A stretch of DNA of 42,960 nucleotides from Gemmatimonadota bacterium (GTDB lineage Bacteria > Gemmatimonadota > Gemmatimonadetes > Gemmatimonadales > Gemmatimonadaceae), in the NCBI GenBank assembly GCA_003223455.1, contig QHVE01000015.1, forward strand, positions 52,982-95,941, written 5' to 3'. Made by a program: the position numbers and the translations under genes. The stretch's first letter is position 1. Every line of letters begins with the position of its first letter. Shown here piece after piece: positions 7,731 to 15,315 of the stretch. The notes under the pieces were generated by a model that did not search any database, was not told the origin of the DNA, and saw only the letters and a program-made list of their open reading frames with translations.

Positions 7731-7761
7731 GGTATCGGGCCTGATACCGAATAAATACCGA
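7731..7761. promoter_or_regulatory. Operator-like dyad and direct repeat upstream of imuA
   Basis: GGTATC-N6-GATACC (7731-7748) is a perfect dyad 17 bases upstream of the imuA start. ATACCGA occurs twice, at 7744-7750 and 7755-7761, 11 bp apart (about one helical turn). No classical LexA box was seen. The site is a candidate damage-response operator, inferred only from position and symmetry. It also lies in the shared upstream region of the divergent S9 peptidase gene. Confidence 0.4.
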
Positions 7762-7943
7762 AAACAGGGGGCGCAACTCGAGGCGAATCCCATCCCCGCC
7801 GAGCCCGCCGAGGGGGTTCTATCTACCGAACGAAAGCCGAAAATGCAACCGGGGGGATTCTGAACCGGCGCAGGCGCCATTCAAGCCCCGTCGCCGTACC
7901 TTTTGCGACAGCCCGCGCCGAACGAACCCCTCTCTCTCAACAC

Positions 7944-10001
7944 ATGTCGCGCGCCCTTCGACGTTCGATCGCCGCTCTCGGCCTCGCCGCCAGCGCGCTC
8001 CCCGCAGCATCGGCCAGCGCCCAGGCCAAGCGCCCCATGGCGCTCCCGGACCTGCTCACCGCCGTGCGCGTCGCCGACCCCCAGCTGTCACCCGACGGGC
8101 GGCGCGTCCTCTTCGTGCGCACGACCACCGACCTGACGTCCGGCAAGCGAAACGCCGACATCTGGACGGTACCGGCCGACGGGTCGTCGCCTCCGCGACC
8201 GTTCATCGAAGGCCCGAAGAGCGACGACTCGCCGCGCTTTCTCTCCAACGACCGCGTCGTCTTCGTCTCGACGCGTGACGGCGCGCCACAGCTGTACGTC
8301 GCCGACGGCGAGGGCAGGAACCCGCGAGCCATCACCACGCTCGGCGCGGGCGTGCAGCCACCGATCGTCGTGTCCCCCGACGGACGCATGGTCGCGTTCG
8401 TGTCCGACGCGTATCCACGCTGCGGCGACGAAGCGTGCAACGCCCGCACGCGCGACTCGATCGAGAAGGATCCCGTCAAGGTGCACTCGCTGACGCGCCT
8501 GCCCTATCGCCACTGGAACGAATGGTGGGGGCAGGTGCGACATCACGTGTTCGTCACTGACGTCGGGAGCGGCGCCACGCGCGATCTCACGCCCGGCGAC
8601 TACGATTCGCCGCCGCACCTCTACGAGGACGGCGCGATCGCGTTCTCGCCGGATTCGCGCGAGGTCGCGTTCGTGTCCAAGCGCGACGGAAAGGACTCCG
8701 AGATGTGGACGACGAATCACGACGTGTGGAGCGTTCCCGTCTCCGGAGGGGCGGCGAAGAAGCTGACGTCGAATCCGGCGGCGGACATGACGCCGGTATT
8801 CTCGCCCGATGGACGATGGATCGTCGTCCGCGCACAGCGACGCGCCGGCTTCGAGGCCGACCGCTCGTATCTCGACGTGTACGATCGCGCCTCGGGGGCG
8901 AAGCACACGCTGTTCACGACGCCCGACCTATCGGTGGACGACTTCAAGTTCTCGCCTGACGGAAAGACGATCTGGTTCGTCGCGGTGCGCAACGGCACGG
9001 AGAATCTCTACACGATCCCCGCCACCGGCGGCACGCCGAAGCTGGTCGTCCAGGGCGGAGCGGTCAGCGGGTTCCAGCCGGCGAACGGATTCGCCGTCTT
9101 CGCGAAGTCGTCGCTCGTCGCACCGATCGAGCTGTACCGCCTGGCCGACGACGGCAACACGCGTCAGCTCACGAACGAGAATGCCGGATGGCTCTCCGCC
9201 GTCGACCTGCCGAAGCCGGCGAGCCTCACCGTGGCCGGTGCGGGGGGCACACCGGTGCAGTACTGGCTGCTCAAGCCGCCGCACTTCGACGCCGCGAAGC
9301 GATATCCCGTCGTCTTCCTCATCCACGGCGGGCCACAGAGCAGTTGGGTGGACGGATGGTCGGCGCGCTGGAATCCCTCGCTCTGGGCGGCGCAGGGCTG
9401 GGTCGTCGCGGCGCCCAATCCGCGCGGGTCCACCGGATTCGGCCAGAAGTTCGTCGACGAGATCACCCAGGACTGGTGCGGCAAGGCGATGACCGATCTC
9501 GACGCCGTGTTCGACGCCGTGTCAGCGCTGCCGTACGTCGACCGTGCGCGCGCCGGGATCGCCGGCGCCAGCTACGGCGGCTATGCCGTGGACTGGATCA
9601 TCGGACACACCAACCGGTTCAAGGCCGCGGTGAGCCACGACGGGGTGTTCAACGTCGAGTCCATGGCGCTCGCCACCGAGGAGCTGTGGTTCCCGGAGTG
9701 GGAGTTCGGAGGGCCAGCGACCAGCGCGACGGCTCGCCGGAACTTCGCGCGCTGCTCGCCGCACCTGGCCGCCAGCCGCATACGGACGCCGACGTTCGTG
9801 ATCACGAACGAACAGGACTTCCGCGTACCAGTCGATCAGGGTCTGCAACTCTTCACGGCGCTGCGCCGCAACGGCGTTCCGGCGGAAGGGCTCGTGTTCC
9901 AGAACGAAGGGCACTGGGTGCTGGGCGCGCTCGACAGCAAGCGCTGGCACGAGTCGGTGTTCTCCTGGCTGAACCGATACCTCGCACCGATCTCCCCGTA
10001 A
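7944..10001 (+). CDS. Secreted S9-family peptidase (acylaminoacyl/dipeptidyl peptidase type)
   Basis: This is a 685-residue exported serine peptidase that should cleave short peptides in the periplasm or outside the cell. Residues 1-27 form a signal peptide ending ASASAQ. Residues 50-400 hold WD40/TolB-like propeller repeats with recurrent SPDGR/SPDSR motifs. The C-terminal alpha/beta-hydrolase domain carries the triad: Ser543 in GASYGG, Asp625 in NEQDFRVP and His657 in NEGHW. HGGPQSSW supplies the oxyanion segment. Length and motif order fit family S9C. The gene is divergent from imuA and 47 bases upstream of a second hydrolase gene on the same strand. Confidence 0.92.
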   Translation: MSRALRRSIAALGLAASALPAASASAQAKRPMALPDLLTAVRVADPQLSPDGRRVLFVRTTTDLTSGKRNADIWTVPADGSSPPRPFIEGPKSDDSPRFLSNDRVVFVSTRDGAPQLYVADGEGRNPRAITTLGAGVQPPIVVSPDGRMVAFVSDAYPRCGDEACNARTRDSIEKDPVKVHSLTRLPYRHWNEWWGQVRHHVFVTDVGSGATRDLTPGDYDSPPHLYEDGAIAFSPDSREVAFVSKRDGKDSEMWTTNHDVWSVPVSGGAAKKLTSNPAADMTPVFSPDGRWIVVRAQRRAGFEADRSYLDVYDRASGAKHTLFTTPDLSVDDFKFSPDGKTIWFVAVRNGTENLYTIPATGGTPKLVVQGGAVSGFQPANGFAVFAKSSLVAPIELYRLADDGNTRQLTNENAGWLSAVDLPKPASLTVAGAGGTPVQYWLLKPPHFDAAKRYPVVFLIHGGPQSSWVDGWSARWNPSLWAAQGWVVAAPNPRGSTGFGQKFVDEITQDWCGKAMTDLDAVFDAVSALPYVDRARAGIAGASYGGYAVDWIIGHTNRFKAAVSHDGVFNVESMALATEELWFPEWEFGGPATSATARRNFARCSPHLAASRIRTPTFVITNEQDFRVPVDQGLQLFTALRRNGVPAEGLVFQNEGHWVLGALDSKRWHESVFSWLNRYLAPISP

Positions 10002-10048
10002 CGGCACGAAGCGCGCGGTATGAACCGCTTTTCACGAGCGACCAGACG

Positions 10049-11236
10049 ATGAGCGGTTCAGACGCGTCGCGCCTCCTTCGCGCGCCACACCGGTGGAGCG
10101 TCCTGGCCCTCGCCTGGTGCATCGGTGGCACGGCCTGCACCTACGAAACGGAACCAGATCTCTCGGCACCCACGCCGTGGGAGATCCAGCCGGCGACCGC
10201 CATCGACGACGGAACCGGCTACTGGCCCGGCGCACGGTGGCGAACGGCGCTCCCCGCCCAGGTGCAGATCGACTCGGCGGCGATGGCCACGCTCTCGCGC
10301 GATCTGCGCGCCCGCCGATGGCCCACGGTGCGCAGCCTGCTGATCGTACGCCGAGGCTATCTCGTGCTCAACGAGTACCTCGACGACGCCACACCACAGG
10401 CGCTCCAGCGGCTACACTCGGCAACCACGACCGTCACCGGCCTGCTCGTCGGCGTCGCCGTGCGGGAGGGCAAGCTGCGAGCGTCGGACGGCGTGCCGCA
10501 GCTCTTTCCCGAGTATGCCGACCTGCTCGGCGGCAATTCGTTCAAGAACGGACTGCTGGTGGACCATCTCCTCACCATGCACTCCGGGCTCGCCTTCTAC
10601 GAGGAGGACGCCTACACGCCGTCGCTGCAAGGCCTGACCAGCTCTACGGGGGATTGGCTCCGTTACATCTTCTCGGGGACCACGACCTCGCCCCCGGGTG
10701 AGCGCTTCAACTACAGCAGCGGCGACGCGATCGCTCTCGGCGGCGTACTCCACGCCGTCACCGGCGAGTCGGCGAGCGAGTACGCGAGGCACACGCTCTT
10801 CGCGCCGATCGGGATCACCGACTACACCTGGTTCACCGGACAGCCGAACGGACTGCCGGAGATGGGGGGTGGGCTCTCGCTCACCGCGCCGGACATGGCG
10901 CGCCTGGGCTATCTGCTGCTGCGCAGGGGACAGTGGGGCGCCGCGCCCATCGTGACGCCGGCGTGGGTCGCGAGCATGAGCGAGCGACGATCGGTCGGCG
11001 TCGCCCAGTGGCGCGGATACATGCTCGACTTCGGGCGGATGCTGTGGGAGCTGCCACCGCCGACCGGCACCGCCGACTTCGGCGCCGTGGCGGCCGCGGG
11101 AGTCGGCGGGCAGTGGGTCATCGTCGTACCGAGCCGCGACCTCGTCGTCGTCGCCACCGGCGCCGCCGTGTCCGTCGAGGATCACGCGATGGCGCTCAAG
11201 CTGCTCTACGAGGTGATCCTGCCGGCGACACACTGA
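10049..11236 (+). CDS. Beta-lactamase-fold serine hydrolase, catalytic Lys replaced
   Basis: This is a 395-residue exported protein of the class C beta-lactamase/esterase family, closest by eye to EstB and 6-aminohexanoate-dimer hydrolase types. The N-terminus has a hydrophobic stretch followed by a possible lipobox ending at Cys30. The nucleophile motif SxxK reads S124-A-T-T127, so the general-base Lys is Thr; I checked the codons (TCG GCA ACC ACG). The Tyr motif FNYSSGD and the late GVGGQWVIVVP segment are intact. It may be inactive, may use another base, or may be a binding protein. ATG at 10049 fits the signal sequence. It follows the S9 peptidase by 47 bases and probably shares its transcript. 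Confidence 0.8.
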   Translation: MSGSDASRLLRAPHRWSVLALAWCIGGTACTYETEPDLSAPTPWEIQPATAIDDGTGYWPGARWRTALPAQVQIDSAAMATLSRDLRARRWPTVRSLLIVRRGYLVLNEYLDDATPQALQRLHSATTTVTGLLVGVAVREGKLRASDGVPQLFPEYADLLGGNSFKNGLLVDHLLTMHSGLAFYEEDAYTPSLQGLTSSTGDWLRYIFSGTTTSPPGERFNYSSGDAIALGGVLHAVTGESASEYARHTLFAPIGITDYTWFTGQPNGLPEMGGGLSLTAPDMARLGYLLLRRGQWGAAPIVTPAWVASMSERRSVGVAQWRGYMLDFGRMLWELPPPTGTADFGAVAAAGVGGQWVIVVPSRDLVVVATGAAVSVEDHAMALKLLYEVILPATH

Positions 11237-11256
11237 CCCAGCACCGCCATGCCGGA

Positions 11257-11856
11257 TCAGCAGGCTCCGACGAAGTTCAGCGTCGGCAGATCGGCTCCCG
11301 TCGGCGCTGCCGAGACCGACCCCGATGATCCCGTCTGCACCGACCGCGTGCGCGGCCCATCCGACCACCGGCCACGTCCGACCCGGAGCACCTCTTGGAG
11401 CTGGTACAGCTGACGCACGCGTCGGCCACCCAGGCGCGCCGGCTCGAATCGCAGTCCGGGAAGAATCGCGAGCACCGATGCACCGTAGCCCGTATCGCTC
11501 TCCCGGATGAGGCGCGCGCTTCCCATCTCCGGACGCCCGAGGGTATCGATCGCGACCTCGATGAGCGCGATGAAGCAGTTGCGGTCACGTGCCGACGATC
11601 TGAACTCCGGTTGCATCTCGCTCGCGACCCGCCGAGTGGCAATGCTCACGGCACAGGCGCGATAGAGGGGGAGATGCAGAAAGTGCGTCGTGTCCTGGTC
11701 GGAGACGTCGCAGGCACGCCCTCTCACCAGCGAGGTACGATCGAGGTCGTCGTAGCGCGTGGCGAGGGCGTTTCGTGCCCCGCAGGCCGCGGCGAACGAC
11801 ATACCGAGCAGCGCGGACGACAGGAGGACGCGCGACCAGCGGATCCGAGCGCACAT
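11257..11856 (-). CDS. TonB C-terminal-like domain lipoprotein
   Basis: This 199-residue exported protein has an N-terminal signal (residues 1-25, with SFAAAC as possible lipobox). Its central domain (about 95-165) resembles the TonB C-terminal fold: CFIALIEVAIDTLGRPEMGSARLI, then LPGLRFEPARLGGRRVRQLYQL. Stand-alone TonB-C domains at the cell surface are common in this type of genome. There is no ExbB/ExbD partner nearby and no N-terminal transmembrane anchor of a true TonB, so energy transduction is unlikely. It converges on the serine hydrolase with 20 bases between stops. Confidence 0.7.
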   Translation of the reverse strand: MCARIRWSRVLLSSALLGMSFAAACGARNALATRYDDLDRTSLVRGRACDVSDQDTTHFLHLPLYRACAVSIATRRVASEMQPEFRSSARDRNCFIALIEVAIDTLGRPEMGSARLIRESDTGYGASVLAILPGLRFEPARLGGRRVRQLYQLQEVLRVGRGRWSDGPRTRSVQTGSSGSVSAAPTGADLPTLNFVGAC

Positions 11857-12047
11857 GACCAGGTTCCCCCGACGAAGCGACCGACGATCAGCCGAAACTG
11901 CGTGAGACCACGACTCCCCGACAGGGAGACGGCGCGAGCGCGCGAAACCGTCCCGCGCATCACGCGCGCCTCCGGCGCCAGTGCTTGCGGATCGACCCCA
12001 CCGGGCGCATGATCGGTTTTGCAGACGCTGGCCCCCTCCCTGGAATC

Positions 12048-12425
12048 ATGTCCCGCATCCTCCTCGTCGAGGACAACGAGCTCAGTCGCGACATGCTGTC
12101 GCGCCGCCTCACCCGCCGTGGCTACGAGGTTCTCACCGCCGCCGACGGTGCGGAGGCGGTGGAGACTGCGCGGACGGGCACCCCGGATCTCATTCTCATG
12201 GACATGAGTCTCCCGGTGATCGACGGGTGGGAGGCGACGCGTCGTCTCAAGGCGGGACCGGACACGCGTGGCATCCCGATCATCGCCCTGACCGCACTCG
12301 CGATGGCGAGCGACGAGCGTCGGGCGCGTGATGCGGGGTGCGACGACTTCGACACCAAACCCGTCGACCTGCCCCGCCTCCTCGAGAAGGTCGAGCGCTG
12401 GCTCGGCGATCGGCCGCGCGCGTGA
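12048..12425 (+). CDS. Single-domain response regulator (REC)
   Basis: This 125-residue receiver protein has no output domain and probably passes a phosphate or interacts with the downstream signalling proteins. Acidic residues E8/D9, phospho-acceptor D52 (LILMDMSLPV), T82 and K104 (TKP) are all present. ATG at 12048 gives the canonical start MSRILLVEDNE; a TTG 63 bases upstream would add unrelated residues. It is the first gene of a six-gene set, and its stop overlaps the next start by four bases (GTGA). Upstream (11857-12047) lies a 190-base divergent region in which I see no clear promoter. Confidence 0.9.
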   Translation: MSRILLVEDNELSRDMLSRRLTRRGYEVLTAADGAEAVETARTGTPDLILMDMSLPVIDGWEATRRLKAGPDTRGIPIIALTALAMASDERRARDAGCDDFDTKPVDLPRLLEKVERWLGDRPRA

Positions 12426-12871
12426 GCGATGCGACGGAGGACGCAGCGACGGAGGAGCTGGTGTGCGAAGGGCGCCGCGAACGGCTCGGCGACCTGCTGG
12501 CCTTCGTCGATCGCGCCTGCGCGCGCGCCGCGCTCGATCCCGACGTGGCGTTCGACGTCCGGCTCGCCACCGAGGAGGCCGTGACGAACGTGATCGAGCA
12601 TGGCTATGCCGGCGGCCCCGCGCCTGGCCCGATCGCCCTCCGCTTCCACCATGATGCGCGGCAGGTCGTCGTGACCATCGACGATCTCGCCCCGCCGTTC
12701 GATCCAACCGCGATCCGCCCGGCCGATCCATCGGCGCCACTCGAGCAGCGGCGGATCGGCGGGCTGGGGTGGCACTTCGTCACTCGCGTGATGGACGACG
12801 TGCGGCACGAACACCGGCATCCCCGCGGCAACCGCCTGACGCTCGTCAAGCGACTCGGCGCCACGGACTGA
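12422..12871 (+). CDS. RsbW/SpoIIAB-like ATP-binding anti-sigma or switch kinase
   Basis: This 149-residue HATPase_c_2 protein is of the anti-sigma-factor kinase type. It probably binds and phosphorylates the STAS protein encoded next. The ATP-binding N-box is seen in VRLATEEAVTNVIEHGY, the G1-type motif is degenerate (TIDDLAPPFDP), and the G2 region reads RRIGGLGWHFV. The GTG start overlaps the previous stop (12422-12425). The partner could be a sigma factor elsewhere or a non-transcriptional target; none is encoded in this operon. Confidence 0.88.
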   Translation: MSDATEDAATEELVCEGRRERLGDLLAFVDRACARAALDPDVAFDVRLATEEAVTNVIEHGYAGGPAPGPIALRFHHDARQVVVTIDDLAPPFDPTAIRPADPSAPLEQRRIGGLGWHFVTRVMDDVRHEHRHPRGNRLTLVKRLGATD

Positions 12872-12887
12872 CCACACGAGAGAACCA

Positions 12888-13226
12888 ATGGACATCGTCG
12901 TCGAGCAACGCGCGCCAACCACTGTCGTGCGCATCACGGGAAGCGTAGACGGCCTCACCGCCGACACGCTCATGACCACGCTGCAGCAGCAGATCGACGC
13001 GGGCAACACGCGCCTGATCGCCGACCTGAGTGGCGTCACCTACACCAGCAGCGCCGGCCTGCGCGCCCTCCTCGCCACGGTCAAGCAGGCGCGGTCCGCC
13101 GGCGGCGACTTTCGGCTCGCCGGTGTGCTGCCGCCCGTGCACAAGGTGCTCGAGATGAGCGGCTTCACGACGATCCTCAAGCTCTATCCCGACGTCGACG
13201 GCGCCGTGGCGAGCTATCCCGCATGA
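12888..13226 (+). CDS. STAS-domain anti-anti-sigma factor (RsbV-like)
   Basis: This 112-residue STAS protein is the likely phosphorylation target of the preceding kinase and dephosphorylation target of the PP2C encoded two genes later. The conserved segment LIADLSGVTYTSSAGLRALL holds the candidate phospho-site Ser54/Ser55. It starts 16 bases after the kinase gene, with GAGAG about nine bases upstream of the ATG. Its stop overlaps the patatin start (ATGA, 13223-13226). When unphosphorylated, such proteins release the kinase's partner. Confidence 0.9.
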   Translation: MDIVVEQRAPTTVVRITGSVDGLTADTLMTTLQQQIDAGNTRLIADLSGVTYTSSAGLRALLATVKQARSAGGDFRLAGVLPPVHKVLEMSGFTTILKLYPDVDGAVASYPA

Positions 13227-14125
13227 GCACTCCCACCAGACCACGAAAGCGCGTCGCGCTCGTGATCGGGGCCGGCAGCGTGAAGTGCGCCGCTGCGCTC
13301 GGCCTCTGGAAGGTGCTCAAGCGCGAGGGGATCGCCGTCGACATGGTGGTGGGGTGCAGCGGTGGGAGCCTCTACGCCGCACTCATGGCGCTCGGATTCG
13401 ACGCAGAGGGGTCCGAGGCGTTGACGCACTCGCTCTGGAACCGCGACGTGACGAAGCGGCGCGACTACGCCTCGATGCTGGGCGCGTTCCTGCCGAAGCT
13501 GTTCAGGTTCCGTGGACACTTCGGCATGGTGCACGGCGAGCCGCTGCTGAACGCGCTGCGGCGGGGGTTCGGCGACCGAACGTTCGCCGACACGGTGCTG
13601 CCGCTCTACGTCGTGGCCACCGAGCTCGTGTCCGGGCAACAGGCGACACTCTCGTCGGGGCGCATCCTCGATGCGGTGCGCGCGAGCATCGCCATCCCGT
13701 ACATCTGGTCGCCCTGGGAGGTGAACGGGAAGCTCATGCTCGACGGCTGCCTCTCCGCGCCGCTGCCGGTGGACGTCGCAATCAAGGAGGGCGCGGACGT
13801 GATCCTCGCGATGGGATTCGAGAGCCCGTACCCACGGCGCATCCGCTCGGCCACGAGCTACGCGTTCCACGTGAACAGCATCTACACCAACAACCTGTTC
13901 CGGGCGAACTACTCCTTCCACAACCTCGCGCACCACGCGGACATCCTTCCCATCGTCCCCGATTTCGGCGAGCCGGTGAACCTGTTCGATACGCACAAGT
14001 TCGCGCACGTGATCGCGTGCGGGGCGCAGGCGGCGGAAGAGCACGTCCCCTACCTTCGGCAGTTGCTCGCCGAGCCCGCGTCGCCGGGCACGCCCTCGGC
14101 CGCAACGCCGGCGACCTCGCGGTGA
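13223..14125 (+). CDS. Patatin-like phospholipase
   Basis: This 300-residue patatin-family lipid acyl hydrolase is predicted to cleave membrane phospholipids with a Ser-Asp dyad. The oxyanion loop is GAGSVK (residues 16-21), where Lys replaces the usual Arg. The nucleophile is Ser46 in GCSGGS (GxSxG) and the Asp is D174 in the DG motif of MLDGCLSAP. There is no signal peptide, so it acts in the cytoplasm or on the inner membrane face. It overlaps its neighbours on both sides (ATGA at the start, GTGA at the stop), which ties its translation to the partner-switch genes. The C-terminal 20 residues are Ala/Pro-rich. Confidence 0.9.
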   Translation: MSTPTRPRKRVALVIGAGSVKCAAALGLWKVLKREGIAVDMVVGCSGGSLYAALMALGFDAEGSEALTHSLWNRDVTKRRDYASMLGAFLPKLFRFRGHFGMVHGEPLLNALRRGFGDRTFADTVLPLYVVATELVSGQQATLSSGRILDAVRASIAIPYIWSPWEVNGKLMLDGCLSAPLPVDVAIKEGADVILAMGFESPYPRRIRSATSYAFHVNSIYTNNLFRANYSFHNLAHHADILPIVPDFGEPVNLFDTHKFAHVIACGAQAAEEHVPYLRQLLAEPASPGTPSAATPATSR

Positions 14126-15315
14126 ACCACGTCTCGCTGTCCGAGCCGGTCGACCCCGAGTCCACCGGGACCATCCTCGTCGTCGACGACAACGAGATGA
14201 ACCGCGACCTGCTCTCGCGGCGCCTCCGGCGCGCCGGCCACCGGGTCATGGTCGCCGAGAATGGCCGCGCGGCGCTCGACCAGCTCGCCAGCATGCCGTT
14301 CGACCTCGTGCTGCTCGACATCATGATGCCCGAGCTCACCGGCTACGAGGTGCTCGAGATCGTGAAGAAGGATCCCGCGCTGTGCCACATCCCGGTGGTC
14401 ATGATCACCGCGGCGACGGAGGAGGAGTCGATCGTGCGCTGCCTCTCGCTCGGCGCGGACGATCACCTGCCGAAGCCGTTCAACCCGGCCATCCTGCGCG
14501 CACGGGTGGCATCGTCGCTGGCGAAGAAGCGGCTCCACGACAGCGAGCAGCGCTACGCGAAGAGCCTCGAGCGCGAGCTCGAGATCGGACACGAGATCCA
14601 GCTCGGGTTCCTCCCCGAGACGCTGCCGACCGCGGACGGCTGGGAGCTCCGCGCGCACTTCCGGCCGGCGCGTCAGGTGGCGGGGGATTTCTACGACGCG
14701 TTCCCTCTGCCGAACGGCAGCGTGGCGCTCGTGCTGGCGGACGTGTGCGGCAAGGGCGTGGGCGCGGCGCTGTTCATGGCGCTGTTCCGCAGCCTGCTGC
14801 GCGCCCTCGCCGAGACCGAGTTCGCGGCGGCAGCGACCGTGCCCGACGGGCTGTGCGCCACGGTTCAGGGGACGAACGACTACATCGCGCGCACGCACGG
14901 CCGCGCCAACATGTTCGCCACGGCGTTCGTCGCCGTGCTCGATCCGGCGACGGGCGCGCTCGACTACGTGAACGCGGGACACGAACCGCCGGCGATCATC
15001 GGGAGCAACGGCGTGCGCGCGCGGCTGGAGCCGACCGGGCCGGCGCTCGGCCTCATGCCGGAGCTCGTCTTCGGCGTGAAGAGAGAGCGACTGGCGATCG
15101 GCGAGACGTTGTTCGCCTATACCGACGGCGTCGTCGACGCGCGCGACCCCGGGGATGGGTCCTTTGGAGAGGAACGACTGATGGCACTCCTGCACACGGA
15201 AGCGCCGGCCGCGGCCAGCCTGCTCGAGCGGATCGATGCCGCACTCACGGCGCACATCACGACCGCGGCGCAGTTCGACGACGTGGCGATGCTCGCCACG
15301 CGGAGGACGGCATGA
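14122..15315 (+). CDS. REC-PP2C (RsbU/SpoIIE-type) serine phosphatase
   Basis: This 397-residue response regulator has a PP2C output domain. The receiver domain (residues about 17-135) has phospho-acceptor D66 in LVLLDIMMPE and a KPFNP turn. A helical linker (RYAKSLERELEIGHEIQLGFLP) leads to the SpoIIE-type phosphatase domain with the metal-binding motifs RQVAGDFYDAF, LADVCGKGVGAALFM, YTDGVVDA and FDDVAML. It should dephosphorylate the STAS protein when its receiver is phosphorylated, probably by the hybrid kinase next door. The GTG start overlaps the patatin stop and its own stop overlaps the kinase start. Confidence 0.92.
   Translation: MNHVSLSEPVDPESTGTILVVDDNEMNRDLLSRRLRRAGHRVMVAENGRAALDQLASMPFDLVLLDIMMPELTGYEVLEIVKKDPALCHIPVVMITAATEEESIVRCLSLGADDHLPKPFNPAILRARVASSLAKKRLHDSEQRYAKSLERELEIGHEIQLGFLPETLPTADGWELRAHFRPARQVAGDFYDAFPLPNGSVALVLADVCGKGVGAALFMALFRSLLRALAETEFAAAATVPDGLCATVQGTNDYIARTHGRANMFATAFVAVLDPATGALDYVNAGHEPPAIIGSNGVRARLEPTGPALGLMPELVFGVKRERLAIGETLFAYTDGVVDARDPGDGSFGEERLMALLHTEAPAAASLLERIDAALTAHITTAAQFDDVAMLATRRTA

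Noticed and set aside
11257-11856. TonB energy transducer
   Set aside because: Only a TonB-C-like domain is visible; there is no N-terminal membrane anchor with Pro-rich spacer and no ExbB/ExbD genes nearby.
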